A DNA stretch of 64,000 nt from Spirochaetaceae bacterium (GCA_028821475.1 JAPPGB010000102.1:1-64000); one strand, 5' to 3'. Shown: positions 1-11,959, counted from the stretch's first letter. A program made the numbers and translations. Notes: a model not told the origin generated them from the sequence alone.

Positions 1-38
1 CCTCTTTTTTTTTTTTCATTCACACGACGTAATAGTAC

Positions 39-314
39 ATGTCGTACGGGATGGTGGGCGCTTTGTTGTGCGTAGCAGGCGGGGCCGGGCCGGCGGGGGC
101 CGGGGGGCGGCCGGCGGGGCGGGCCGCGCCGCCGTTGGCGATCCGTTGCGCCGTGGGGCCGGAGGGCGGCTTCTCGCCGGCCGAAGAGGCGCTGTTTCGG
201 GAGCACGGCTTTCACGCGGCGGGCCTGCCCGGCGGCATACTGCGCGTCGACACCGCCGCGGTCGCCGCGCTGACCGCCGCCCGCCAGCTCCTGGCGTCGC
301 TGGGCGCGCAGTAG
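39..314 (+). CDS. rsmE: 16S rRNA (uracil-1498-N3)-methyltransferase RsmE, 3' fragment
   Basis: C-terminal end of an RsmE-type SPOUT methyltransferase, which methylates U1498 of 16S rRNA. The visible signature is the SAM-binding knot: AVGPEGGFSPAEE, then a Gly/Leu stretch with ILRVDTAAVAAL, which matches the family's usual GPEGGFS...LG..ILRTETA pattern. Only about the last 80 residues of a roughly 240-residue protein are present. The 5' part is missing at the window edge. The first ~60 bases (poly-T and AT-rich) do not look like coding sequence from this genome, so the ATG at 39 is not a real start; true coding probably begins around base 60-75 in the same frame. Confidence 0.8.
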   Translation: MSYGMVGALLCVAGGAGPAGAGGRPAGRAAPPLAIRCAVGPEGGFSPAEEALFREHGFHAAGLPGGILRVDTAAVAALTAARQLLASLGAQ

Positions 315-483
315 CGCCCCGAACCGGCAGCGGCGGCGGCGCTGCCGGCCCAACTGGCCTGCCTGGGCGGCACGTACCGCCCGCTGCCTCGGCACCCTGA
401 CACGCAACTCGGGAATCGCCGGGGAAATTCAGGGCCGATACAGGAAGTATTGCACCGTACAGGAAGCAAGCGCGCACCGCTTG

Positions 484-512
484 TTGTCCGACACGTAGTC
501 AATAAATACCGT
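484..512 (+). promoter_or_regulatory. Promoter with leaderless start for the sigma-54 activator gene
   Basis: TTGTCC (484-489), 17-bp spacer, TACCGT (507-512), then 8 nt to the GTG at 521. There is no Shine-Dalgarno sequence, so the mRNA probably begins at or very near the start codon. Confidence 0.55.
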
Positions 513-520
513 GTCCGTCA

Positions 521-1737
<1,217 letters not shown>

Positions 1738-1741
<4 letters not shown>

Positions 1742-1767
1742 CCGGTCCAGGCCGCCGGCATTATACT
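1738..1767 (+). promoter_or_regulatory. Internal promoter for the YbjN-PspA pair
   Basis: GTGACC (1738-1743), 18-bp spacer, TATACT (1762-1767), overlapping the stop of the upstream regulator. A GAGG at 1769-1772 lies upstream of the ATG at 1786. Confidence 0.45.
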
Positions 1768-1785
1768 GAGGATGGATTAACCCAG

Positions 1786-2184
1786 ATGATAGATTCGGCA
1801 AAGATCGAGGGCTACATGCTCTCGCTTTCCCTCACCTACGAGACGGTCGACGATGGCACGTGGCTGATCAATGACGACGAGAAGGGCCTGGAGAACGTCC
1901 TGGTCATCCTCGCCGATCCGGTCGTGATCATCCGCGTCAAGGTCATGGGAATTCCCGCTCAGCAGCGCGAGGAGTTCTTCGAGCAGCTCCTGCGCCTCAA
2001 TCAGTCGGACATGATCCACGGCGCCTACGCACTGGAGGGCGACGACGTGATCCTGCTCAACACGCTGGTGGGAGCCACCCTTGACCTTGAAGAGTTCCAG
2101 GCCACCCTGGATGCGATCGGGCTCGAGCTGGCTCAGCACTACCGGAAGCTGGCCGGGTACCGTGACAGAGTGGAGGTTACCTGA
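1786..2184 (+). CDS. YbjN-domain / type III chaperone-fold protein
   Basis: A 132-residue acidic protein of the YbjN-like (CesT chaperone fold) family. Visible features are an N-terminal helix, a DDGTWLIND strand pair, a central hydrophobic strand VLVILADPVVIIRVKVMG, then LLRLNQSDMIHGAYALEGDDVILLNTL and a C-terminal helix. No enzymatic motif is seen. I chose the ATG at 1786 because the sequence N-terminal to it does not look like this fold and a promoter and weak RBS lie just upstream. The stop overlaps the start of pspA (TGATG), so the two are translationally coupled. Proteins of this type next to PspA are probably chaperones or adaptors in envelope-stress control; that role is inferred from context. 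Confidence 0.75.
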   Translation: MIDSAKIEGYMLSLSLTYETVDDGTWLINDDEKGLENVLVILADPVVIIRVKVMGIPAQQREEFFEQLLRLNQSDMIHGAYALEGDDVILLNTLVGATLDLEEFQATLDAIGLELAQHYRKLAGYRDRVEVT

Positions 2185-2894
2185 TGGGACTGTTTGACCG
2201 TTTCCGGCGCGTGGTGCGCTCCAACATCAACGACATGATCACCAAGGCCGAGAATCCGGAGAAGATGCTCAACCAGTTGATCGTGGAGATGAACGAGCAG
2301 CTCATCGAGTCCAAGAAGAGCGTGGCATCCGCGATCGCCGACGAGAAGCGGCTGCAGCGGCAGCTCCTGGAGCAGCGGCGCAACGCCGACATCTGGGAGC
2401 AGCGCGCCATGGACGCGGTACGCGCCGGCAAGGATGACCTGGCCAAGCAGGCGCTGGTGCGCAAGCAGGAACATGCCGAATACGTGTCCAGCTACCAGGA
2501 GCAGTACGACGCCCAGCACGCCTCGGTGGAGCAGCTCAAGGACTCGCTGCGGCAACTGCAGCAGAAGATCGAAGAGGCCAGCCGCAAGAAGAACCTGCTG
2601 ATCGCGCGCGCCAAGCGGGCGGAGGCGCAGCAGCGCATCCAGGCCACCATCAGCGCCACCGGCAACACCTCGGCGTTCGACGCCTTCGACCGTATGGCCG
2701 CCAAGGTGGAGGAGGCGGAAGCGCACGCCGAGGCCACCGACGAGCTGGTTCAGCTCGATGCCGGCGACGCGCAACTCGAAAAGCAGTTCCGGGAACTGGA
2801 GTCCGGCGGGGGCGCCGACCGGATGCTCGAGGACCTGAAGTCCAAGATGCGCCAGATCGAGGACAAGAGCACTCCCGGCGCCGCCGCGCCGTAG
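2184..2894 (+). CDS. pspA: PspA/IM30 family membrane-stress protein
   Basis: A 236-residue PspA/Vipp1-type protein that binds and stabilises stressed inner membranes as an ESCRT-III-like coat. The N-terminus MGLFDRFRRVVRSNINDMI is the classic amphipathic helix, followed by AENPEKMLNQLIVEMNEQL. From there to about residue 165 it is almost continuous charged coiled coil, then an acidic hairpin segment and a C-terminal helix ending in a Pro/Ala tail. Length is normal for the family. It is coupled to the upstream YbjN-like gene. There is no PspF-like regulator nearby; the sigma-54 activator at 521 lacks a DNA-binding domain, as a PspF relative would not, and has a receiver domain. Confidence 0.93.
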   Translation: MGLFDRFRRVVRSNINDMITKAENPEKMLNQLIVEMNEQLIESKKSVASAIADEKRLQRQLLEQRRNADIWEQRAMDAVRAGKDDLAKQALVRKQEHAEYVSSYQEQYDAQHASVEQLKDSLRQLQQKIEEASRKKNLLIARAKRAEAQQRIQATISATGNTSAFDAFDRMAAKVEEAEAHAEATDELVQLDAGDAQLEKQFRELESGGGADRMLEDLKSKMRQIEDKSTPGAAAP

Positions 2895-3652
2895 ACGGCG
2901 GACGGCAGGTTTACAGCTCGCAACCCGGCGACAGCCGAGCGGCACGCCGATGAGCGGTTCGTCCGGCCTGCCGCGCGTGTTGTTCGTGGTCGGCCACGAT
3001 CCGGCGCTGGAGGTGCGCCTGCGGCGGCTGCACGCCGCGCCGCGCCGCTCCGGCCGCGGCTTCGAGATCCTGGTGAGCCGCGAATTCGACGCGAGCCGCG
3101 ACGCCGCGCTGTTCATCGTTCCCGCCGCCGCGGTCAACACCCTGCTCGGCGGAGGCGGCCGGCTGGCGTTGCCGGTGCTCGCCTACGGCAACGAGCAGGG
3201 ACTGGCGCCGGCGTTCCTGCGCGGCTGCGTCGACTATCTGCGCGAGCCGTGGTCCCTCAGCGAGCTGCAACTGCGCGTGCAACTGTGGCTGGAACGCAGG
3301 GAGACGGTCGCCTCGCCGGGGGTCGCGCACGCTGCCGGCGGCGGCATACGGCTGCGCGGCACCACCCTGCACGGCGCCGGCGGCGCGGTGGCCCTGTCGG
3401 TGGCGGAGGCGCGGCTGCTGGAAATGCTGCTGTACAATGCCGGCCGCGTGACCAGCCGCGAGGCGCTGTTCTACCGGCTGTGGGGCCGGCTGCCGGCCCG
3501 GCGCAGCCGCGCGATCGACGTGCACGTGGCCGCGCTGCGCCGCAAGACCCGGATCGCCTGTGGCGCTGGCGCCGCCGGGGACGGCGCCGGCCCCACCATC
3601 ACCGCGGTGCGCGGCGAAGGCTACCTGCTGGCGGTGGCGGCGCAGCCGGCCG

Positions 3653-5938
<2,286 letters not shown>

Positions 5939-6013
5939 TGGTGCCTCGCAGTGATGGTTCGCCCCGCTCGTTGTAGTGCCGGTAGACGTGGCGGGCAGGA
6001 ACGGGTCGGCCCT

Positions 6014-6042
6014 AAAGTATGGGCATCGTCCGGTGCAGTCAA
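6014..6042 (-). promoter_or_regulatory. Promoter of hppA
   Basis: On the minus strand, TTGACT (6037-6042) and TACTTT (6014-6019) are separated by 17 bp, leaving a leader of about 70 nt before the hppA ATG at 5938. Confidence 0.55.
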
Positions 6043-6149
6043 CGAATGCCCCTCCCTTGAGTTACCGGGAGTTGCGGAGCTGCCGGATTGACGCGCGGCC
6101 GCCGGGCGCTTATCGTGCCGGGCGTGGATCAGGCATCGTGAAGGCGCAC

Positions 6150-6656
6150 ATGACGCTGCGTTCCAACCCGCGCGCGCTGATACCGGTGGCCGTGCTGGCG
6201 GCCCTGGTGGCCGGCGCGGTGCTGGTGACCATCCTGGTGCAGGTGATCGTGGGCCTGGCTGCCCTGCTTGTGACCGGCTACCTCGCCTACCGCATCGTGC
6301 GCTTCCTGGTAAAGCACCTGCGCAGCTTCGTCGCCGCGGACGACGGCGGCGTGACCATCTGCGAGTTCGGCGAGGAAACCCATCGCCACCCGTGGGACGA
6401 GGTCACCTTCGCCGGCACGGCGCGCGCCGCGAACGGCATGGAACTGCTCTACGTATACGTGGAGAAGGACGACCGCCTGATGACCGTGTCGCGCGAGTTC
6501 GAGAACTTCACCCTGCTCGGTGAAGAGCTGCAGCGCCGCATCCCGCCCACCGACGTGCAATTGGCTGCCGGCGAATCCCTCTCCTCCAACCTCCGCCAAC
6601 GCCTCCCGGCGGGCGATCCCCCGGAGGCCAAGGAGTCCGACGACGGCGGTCGTTGA
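6150..6656 (+). CDS. Small membrane protein with PH-like cytoplasmic domain
   Basis: About 168 residues. Residues ~9-50 form a hydrophobic hairpin (IPVAVLAALVAGAVLVTILV, VGLAALLVTGYLAYRIV) that should span the membrane twice. The soluble part (VAADDGGVTICEFGEETHRH..., WDEVTFAGTAR, LLYVYVEKDDRLMTVSREFENF) has the strand pattern of bacterial PH-like domains, ending in a polar tail. No catalytic motif is visible. A GTG at 6138 is an equally possible start. It is divergent from hppA and convergent with the CofE-like gene (17-bp gap). Function unknown; a membrane-anchored scaffold is the most one can say. Confidence 0.65.
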   Translation: MTLRSNPRALIPVAVLAALVAGAVLVTILVQVIVGLAALLVTGYLAYRIVRFLVKHLRSFVAADDGGVTICEFGEETHRHPWDEVTFAGTARAANGMELLYVYVEKDDRLMTVSREFENFTLLGEELQRRIPPTDVQLAAGESLSSNLRQRLPAGDPPEAKESDDGGR

Positions 6657-6673
6657 GCGGGGGTTGTGCTGCG

Positions 6674-7432
6674 CTAGGAGCCGCCGGCGCCGCGTTGCCA
6701 GGGGGCGGAGCGGAGGATGGGGGCGTAGGCGTCGTCTTCGAGGCTGATGCGCAGGGCCGCCAGTTCGGCGGCGGTGGGCTCGCGGTCCTGGAATTGCAGG
6801 CGGCCTACGTGCTCCACCACGGCGACCGGGGTGCGCTCGGCGCCCTCGCCCATCTCCAGCACCGCGGCGGCGGCGATCGACTGCACGAGGTTGGTCTTTT
6901 CCATCCTCATCTTGCGGCCGTGCAGGTCGGGGGTGCCGGTGTAGTCGCGCAGCGCGACGAAGCCGCAGTGGGCGATGCCGCGGCCCACCACGCCCCAGTT
7001 CAGGGGAATGCCGCCCGAGTCGGCGAGAATCACGCCGAGTCGGCGCCCGCCGGCGGCATGTTCGCGCAGCCGGCGCCACAGTTCGTTGGCGCTGCGCTGC
7101 GGGTCGCGCGGCCACGGCGCCAGGTGGCCGGCGGCGTTGGACTGGTCGATGCCGGCGTTCACGAACATCCAGTTGCGCTTGATGGTGAGCATGATATCGT
7201 AGCGCGAGGCGTGCGGCTCCAGGTAGTACTCCGCCTCCCGCCGCACCAGGTCGTGCAGCGCCTCGCGGTCGCCGGCGCGCCCGGTGAGGCGGCCCTCGGC
7301 GATGCTGACCACCTTGGAGGCGACCACCAGTACGCAGCGGTCCGGCAGCGGGGCCGGCAGGCTGGCCGCGAGCACCGCCGCCAGGTCGCAGCCGGAACGG
7401 ATCAGCGGGGTGCGGACGGCGGTAACGGTCAC
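6674..7432 (-). CDS. CofE-like (coenzyme F420-0:L-glutamate ligase family) protein
   Basis: A 252-residue protein with the CofE fold signature: VLVVASKVVSIAEGRL near residue 35, then NAGIDQSN, ADSGGIPLNWG with a GVVGRGIAH segment, and a late GRKMRMEKTNLVQSIAAAAVLEMGEG. In methanogens and actinobacteria this family adds gamma-linked glutamates to F420-0 using GTP. No other F420 biosynthesis gene is in the window, so a different amide-ligase substrate is possible. GTG start; it begins 10 bases after the Hsp70-like gene on the same strand, so the two form an operon. Context gives no clear pathway. Confidence 0.7.
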   Translation of the reverse strand: MTVTAVRTPLIRSGCDLAAVLAASLPAPLPDRCVLVVASKVVSIAEGRLTGRAGDREALHDLVRREAEYYLEPHASRYDIMLTIKRNWMFVNAGIDQSNAAGHLAPWPRDPQRSANELWRRLREHAAGGRRLGVILADSGGIPLNWGVVGRGIAHCGFVALRDYTGTPDLHGRKMRMEKTNLVQSIAAAAVLEMGEGAERTPVAVVEHVGRLQFQDREPTAAELAALRISLEDDAYAPILRSAPWQRGAGGS

Positions 7433-7442
7433 CCGGACACGG

Positions 7443-8927
7443 TCAGGGCAGGTCGTGGCGATAGCCGCGCGCGCTCGCCAGGGCGAGTCCGCCGGCGATG
7501 CTGCGGTAGAAGTCGAAGCGCTCGATGCGGCCCGGAAACAGCTCCTCCAGCCGCGCCTGCACCGGCAGGAGCTGCGACGATCCGCCGGTGCACACCACGC
7601 GGTCGATCCGGTCGGACGCTACCCGGGTCTTGCTCAGCAGGGTGGCGACCGCGGCGCCGATCTCTTCCACCACCGGCTCCAGGATCTGCTCCAGCCGCGC
7701 GCGGTCGAACGGCACCTCCAGCTCTATCTCGGGCAGGGCGATCGCCGTCTGCTCCGTCTCCGACAGGCGCGCCTTGGCGCGCTCGGTGGCGTTCAGCAGG
7801 GCGTACGCGTAGTTGCCGCGCACCAGCCGCCACAGCCGCCCCAGCTTGCGCTGCTGGTCCGGCCCCGACCGGATGCCGGCGAACAACGTGTCCATCAGGT
7901 CGGGCTGGTTCATCATGTACGCCATCTGCCAGTTGAGCAGGTAATCGGCGTACCGGTAGAAGGGGAACACCGTGTCCGCGTGACTGAGGTGCTGCGCGCT
8001 CTTGATCGGCGCGCCCTCGCCCAGTTCCGGAAACACCAGGCGCTTGATGATGAGCTGGTCGATGCGGTTGCCGCCGAGCGGCAGGCCCTCCGTGCCGAGC
8101 ACCCGGAACATCCCGTCGCGGCTCTCCAGCAGGCACAGGTCCAGCGTTCCGCCGCCGAAGTCGAAGGTGAGCAGAAGCCGCGGTTCGCGGCGGCGGGAGT
8201 CGTTGGCGGCGGCGAGCAGGCCGCGCCGGGCCGGTGAGGAGCGGGCCGCATCCGGCTCGCCCAAGCGCCGGCTATGGAGGTAGCTGAGGCTGGCGGCCAC
8301 CGGCTCCGGGTAGAAGGTGAAGTCGTCGAAACCGGCGTTGCGGCACGCTTCTTCCAGGCGCGCCATGGCGATGGCGTTGGCGTCGTCGTCGCCGACGAAG
8401 CGCACCGGGCGGCCGATGTGCAGGCCGCCGTCGAGCGTGCGGCCCGAGGATTCGATGGAGCGGCGAATCTCGGACAGGATCAGGGTGACGAGGGCAACGG
8501 TGCGAAACTGGCGGTGGAACACCTTGAAGCGTTCGTGGGTGCGGATGCCGAGATAGCTCTTGAGGCCACGAAACAGGCGGCCGGGCAGTTCCGCGTCGTC
8601 GTCGCCGCGCACGCGCACGGCGACCTCGACGGCGTCTCCCTCCGAGTGGCCGGGAGCGCTGCCGCCGTCGCTGGCGTTGACGGTCATGGCGATCGCGCCG
8701 ATATCGATCTTGCGCAGGCGTACCACGCGGCCGGCGTTGTCACCGAGATAACTGGCGATGGCGATGCTGCCCACGGTGTGGTCCATGGTGCGGCGGATAT
8801 AGAGAGCAGTGGGCATGACCGTGGTCGGGATGGCGAGTGGATCGAGCGTGAGATACGTGATCTGGTCGCCATCGGCCACGGCGACCGTGGTATTGGTCGT
8901 GCCGAAATCGAGTCCGATACCGATCAT
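7443..8927 (-). CDS. Hsp70-family (YegD-like) chaperone/ATPase
   Basis: A 494-residue actin-fold Hsp70 relative. Phosphate-1 loop GIGLDFGTTNTTVAVAD at the N-terminus, second phosphate loop LLLTFDFGGGTLDLCLLE, connect region FYPEPVAASLSYL and the adenosine motif VVCTGGSSQLLPVQ are all present. The protein stops after the ATPase domain, so it lacks a normal DnaK substrate-binding domain, as in YegD. An insert of about 25 Ser/Arg-rich residues (around 225-250) interrupts the ATPase domain. It is the first gene of a two-gene operon with the CofE-like protein. No DnaJ or GrpE partner is adjacent. Confidence 0.87.
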   Translation of the reverse strand: MIGIGLDFGTTNTTVAVADGDQITYLTLDPLAIPTTVMPTALYIRRTMDHTVGSIAIASYLGDNAGRVVRLRKIDIGAIAMTVNASDGGSAPGHSEGDAVEVAVRVRGDDDAELPGRLFRGLKSYLGIRTHERFKVFHRQFRTVALVTLILSEIRRSIESSGRTLDGGLHIGRPVRFVGDDDANAIAMARLEEACRNAGFDDFTFYPEPVAASLSYLHSRRLGEPDAARSSPARRGLLAAANDSRRREPRLLLTFDFGGGTLDLCLLESRDGMFRVLGTEGLPLGGNRIDQLIIKRLVFPELGEGAPIKSAQHLSHADTVFPFYRYADYLLNWQMAYMMNQPDLMDTLFAGIRSGPDQQRKLGRLWRLVRGNYAYALLNATERAKARLSETEQTAIALPEIELEVPFDRARLEQILEPVVEEIGAAVATLLSKTRVASDRIDRVVCTGGSSQLLPVQARLEELFPGRIERFDFYRSIAGGLALASARGYRHDLP

Positions 8928-9070
8928 GTGGCTAAAAACGGATCACAAGTTAATCGGCGGGCCGCACTTGGTGCAAGGATTTTCTTTGCAGTTTGTGCGC
9001 CGGCCCCCGACGGAGGGATTGGCCGCGGAATCGGCCGGTGCGCTGAGTGGCCGGCGGCGGCGCTGCACGC

Positions 9071-9076
9071 TATGAT
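9071..9076 (+). promoter_or_regulatory. -10 element TATGAT, leaderless start
   Basis: TATGAT is followed by exactly 6 nt and the ATG at 9083; no Shine-Dalgarno is present and no convincing -35 is seen. Confidence 0.45.
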
Positions 9077-9082
9077 GTTGTC

Positions 9083-9814
9083 ATGATTGCCCACAGCAGT
9101 GACTGGCAGACGTTGCCGGTCGATGGCGCTGCGATGCGCACCTTCGTTGCGCGTCCGGACGACGACCGCGACGCTCCCGGCACGCCCGGAGTCCTGGTGA
9201 TCCAGCACGCCGGCGGCGTGGACCAGTTCGTGCAGGGCATGTCTCGGCGGCTGGCGGCCGCCGGCTTCGTGGCGGCCGCTCCGGAGCTGTATCATCGCCA
9301 GGATCCGCCGCCGGAAGAACCGCTCGAGCGGATGGCGCTGCTGCGCGACGACGAGATCATCGCCGACTGCAACGCCGTGCTCGACCACCTGGGCGCCGGC
9401 GGCACCGCCGGCACGGGGCGTCCGGTTGCGGTGGTGGGGTTCTGCATGGGCGGGCGGGTCGCGTACCTGCTGGCCGCGGCGAGCGACCGCCTGCGCGGCG
9501 CGGTGGCGTTCTACGGGGGCAACACGCGCGCGGCGTGGGGAGACGGCGCGGCACCGTTCGACCGCCTCGGCGAGATCGCCTGCCCGGTGCTCGGCTTCTT
9601 CGGCGGACGCGACGGCAACCCGTCTCCGGAGGATCGCGACGCCATCGACGCCGAGCTGACCCGCCACGGCGTGGAACATCGCTTCGAGAGCTTCGCCGGC
9701 GCCGGTCACGGCTACATGGACTTTACCAACCCGACGCGCTACCACACGGAGGCCGCGGCCGAGTCGTGGCCGCTCACCGTGCAGTTCCTGGCCCGCCATC
9801 TTGGTACCGGGTGA
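9083..9814 (+). CDS. Dienelactone hydrolase family protein
   Basis: A 243-residue alpha/beta hydrolase of the DLH type. The nucleophile elbow is GFCMGG (Cys instead of Ser, as in carboxymethylenebutenolidase), the acid is in FFGGRDGNPS and the histidine in GAGHGYMD. The LVIQHAGGVDQFVQGMSRRLAAAGFVA segment is the usual N-terminal oxyanion region. Family members cleave dienelactones and other small lactones or esters; the substrate here is unknown. I chose the ATG at 9083, just before the first strand and 6 nt after a TATGAT. It is followed 34 bases later by the SDR gene, probably co-transcribed. Confidence 0.85.
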   Translation: MIAHSSDWQTLPVDGAAMRTFVARPDDDRDAPGTPGVLVIQHAGGVDQFVQGMSRRLAAAGFVAAAPELYHRQDPPPEEPLERMALLRDDEIIADCNAVLDHLGAGGTAGTGRPVAVVGFCMGGRVAYLLAAASDRLRGAVAFYGGNTRAAWGDGAAPFDRLGEIACPVLGFFGGRDGNPSPEDRDAIDAELTRHGVEHRFESFAGAGHGYMDFTNPTRYHTEAAAESWPLTVQFLARHLGTG

Positions 9815-9848
9815 GCAGCGCGGCAGCGGACGCTGAACGGATCGGGAA

Positions 9849-10667
9849 GTGAACGGCGGCGAGCTGGCCGGCCGGGCCGCGATCGTGCCGGGCGGCGCCG
9901 GCGGCATCGGCAGCGCGGTGTGCCGGGAGCTCGCCGGGCGGGGAGCGGCGGTGGTGGTGGCGGACCTGGACCTGGAGCAGGCGCGCGCGGTGGCCGCGGC
10001 GCTGCCGGGCGCCGGACATGACGCGGTGGCCGTGGACGTGGCCGACGGCGCGGCGGTGCGGGCAGCGGTACAGGGCGCGGCGGCGGCGCGCGAGCGGATC
10101 GACCTGCTGGTGTACTGCGCCGGCAACAACATCAAGGCGCCCTCCCTGGAACTGAGCGCCGCGCAGTGGCGGTCTGCCCTGGACAGTCACCTGACCGGGG
10201 CGTTCCTGTTCAGCCAGGCGGTGGGCCGCCACCTGGTTGCGCGCGGCAGCGGCGGGCGCATGGTGTACGTGTCGTCGGTCGGGGCGTGGGCGCCGATCCC
10301 CGAACGCGGCGCCTACAGTCCCTCCAAGGCGGCGCTCAACAGCCTCGCCGGCATGCTCGCCGTGGAGTGGGCGCGCTACGGCATCAACGTGAACACGGTG
10401 TGTCCGGGCGTGGCCGCCACCGCGATGACCACGCTGGTGTACTCACGCGATCCGGCGCTGCGCTCGTCGCGCCGCAAGCGCATGCCGATCCCGCGCGAGG
10501 TGTATCCCGAGGAGATCGCGGCGCTGGTGGCGTTCCTGTGCGGCCCCGGCGGCGACTACATCAACGGCGCCGCGATCCCGATCGACGGCGGCTTCCTGCA
10601 GTCCGGTTTCATGCCGGAGCCGAACCTGGAGGCGGACCCGGGGCAGCGGCCGCCGGACCGGGACTGA
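9849..10667 (+). CDS. Short-chain dehydrogenase/reductase (SDR)
   Basis: A 272-residue classical SDR. Cofactor loop PGGAGGIGSAVCRELA, adenine-side VVADLDLEQA (an Asp after the second strand favours NAD(H)), the YCAGNNI turn, catalytic Ser in YVSSVGAW, catalytic YSPSK, and NTVCPGVAATAMT. The first Gly of the usual TGG is replaced by Pro-Gly-Gly, a small deviation. GTG start with a GGGAAG ribosome site. The C-terminal ~15 residues are a Pro/Asp-rich tail beyond the SDR core. It lies downstream of the dienelactone hydrolase, hinting at a small catabolic unit; substrate unknown. Confidence 0.88.
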   Translation: MNGGELAGRAAIVPGGAGGIGSAVCRELAGRGAAVVVADLDLEQARAVAAALPGAGHDAVAVDVADGAAVRAAVQGAAAARERIDLLVYCAGNNIKAPSLELSAAQWRSALDSHLTGAFLFSQAVGRHLVARGSGGRMVYVSSVGAWAPIPERGAYSPSKAALNSLAGMLAVEWARYGINVNTVCPGVAATAMTTLVYSRDPALRSSRRKRMPIPREVYPEEIAALVAFLCGPGGDYINGAAIPIDGGFLQSGFMPEPNLEADPGQRPPDRD

Positions 10668-10742
10668 CCACTCGCCGGGCGCGCCGCGCCGCCGCGCGCG
10701 CCGCAAGGGCGGGCGCCTTCGCGGCGGCAGCAACGCGGCGAC

Positions 10743-10820
10743 GTTCCGGCGGGCCGGCGTTCCGTTCCGGCGGGCCGGCGTTCCGTTCCGGCGGGCCGGC
10801 GTTCCGTTCCGGCGGGCCGG
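10743..10820. repeat. 21-bp tandem repeat, four copies
   Basis: The core GTTCCGGCGGGCCGG recurs at 10743, 10764, 10785 and 10806, an exact 21-bp period; the fourth copy is partial. It lies in the convergent space between the SDR gene and the small minus-strand gene and ends next to the latter's stop. Each core contains a CCGG-rich dyad. Confidence 0.85.
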
Positions 10821-10821
10821 G

Positions 10822-11040
10822 TCAGAGGGAGAGGGGCGGGCCGCCGTCCGGGCGCAGGTGCTCGCGGCACAGCGCCTCGACCTCGCGGCGCAGGGCGGAC
10901 CGGCGCACCCCGTTGCGTGCGCAGGCGTCGTACACGTGCGCGATGAGGTCGTTCACCGCGGGCGGGGCGTCGTGGTCGGGCGGCAGCAGGCCGTGCTCCT
11001 TGAGCAGGTTGATGGTGGCGTTTACCTCGAGACGATGCAT
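10822..11040 (-). CDS. Hypothetical 72-residue protein
   Basis: A small, mostly helical protein: RLEVNATINLLKEHGLL, an acidic Pro linker, NDLIAHVYDACARNGVRRSALRREVEALCREHL. I do not recognise it. The helix pattern, with no low-complexity runs, makes it more credible than most short ORFs in this GC-rich sequence. ATG start; no clear RBS. Its stop touches the 21-bp repeat array. It is divergent from the MOSC gene. Confidence 0.45.
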   Translation of the reverse strand: MHRLEVNATINLLKEHGLLPPDHDAPPAVNDLIAHVYDACARNGVRRSALRREVEALCREHLRPDGGPPLSL

Positions 11041-11103
11041 TGGTGCGCGGGCTACTGAGTGTAGCAGGTGACCGCGCGCCGGTCAGCATGATAGCGTAGG
11101 CCC

Positions 11104-11610
11104 ATGGCTATGGCGGAACAGGAACCACGGCTGCTGGCGATCGCCGTGCGGCACCGTTCGCGCGGCACGATGCAGGAGCTGGCCGAGGCCAAGGTGACGC
11201 GCGAGGGCGGCGTCGCGGACGACTTCCGCGGACGCCCCGGGCGGCGGCAGGTGACGGTGCTGAGCCTGGAGTCGTGGCAGGCGGCGTGCCGGCAGGCGGG
11301 CCGCCCGGAGCTGCCGTGGACCACGCGGCGGGCGAACCTGCTGGTCAGCGGCGTCGACCTGGCCGCGGCCGGCGTGCTGCGCATCGGTGAGGTGGAGCTC
11401 GAGGTGACCGGCGAGACGGCGCCGTGCGAACGGATGGACGAGGCGTTCGACGGCCTGCGCGCCGCCTTGACGCCGGCGTGGCGCGGCGGCGTGACCTGCC
11501 GCGTACTCCGGCCCGGCACCGTGCACCCCGGCGCCCCGGTGTCCGCGCACCCGGCCGGCGCGCCGGCCAGCCCCGCCAACGTACCGAACGACCCGGCCGG
11601 CGTGCGTTAG
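11104..11610 (+). CDS. MOSC-domain protein
   Basis: A 168-residue single MOSC domain. It shows the family order: GVADDFRGRPGRRQVTVLSLESW near residues 40-60, TTRRANLLVSGVDL, LRIGEVELEVTGETAPCERM with the conserved Cys that carries the sulfur or molybdenum-cofactor contact, then a GLRAALTPAWRGGV segment. MOSC proteins transfer or bind sulfur from molybdenum cofactor (YiiM/YuaD-like). The last ~25 residues are an Ala/Pro tail. Start at ATG 11104 follows a weak TAGCGT by 5 nt (possible leaderless start). No molybdenum-cofactor genes are nearby. Confidence 0.85.
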   Translation: MAMAEQEPRLLAIAVRHRSRGTMQELAEAKVTREGGVADDFRGRPGRRQVTVLSLESWQAACRQAGRPELPWTTRRANLLVSGVDLAAAGVLRIGEVELEVTGETAPCERMDEAFDGLRAALTPAWRGGVTCRVLRPGTVHPGAPVSAHPAGAPASPANVPNDPAGVR

Positions 11611-11959
11611 CAGCCCGTGCTGGACGCGGCGTCGACCGACAGCGGCGAGGTACGACAATTCAGCCGGCCGGGCATCGGTGAGCGAGCACCAGCGCGGCCG
11701 GCCGGGATAGGTCGCCGCAGCCGCCGCGGCTGGTATCGCGCCGACGGCTGTCGGGGTTGCGCCGCGGACCGCGGCGATCACGACTGCGACCGTCCGGACC
11801 GGCGCGCGGACGCGCAACGGTTGCCCGCAACCGGGGCCGCGTGGATGCCACCTCCGGTCCAACGCCGCCGGCCGCCGGCGGTGCGCCGCATACCGGCGGC
11901 GGCATGGTTCGTGCACACAGTCAGCTCGACATTGAGCGCGGCGGGCGGGTAGCGGCGGC
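11611..11959. other. 349-bp intergenic stretch, no gene recognised
   Basis: Very GC-rich sequence between the MOSC and ligase genes. The reading frames here are Arg/Ala/Gly-rich shadows. I see no convincing promoter, hairpin or repeat. Confidence 0.5.

Noticed and set aside
10743-10820. Possible CRISPR array
   Set aside because: 21-bp units repeat with no spacers; it is a simple tandem repeat and no cas genes are present.
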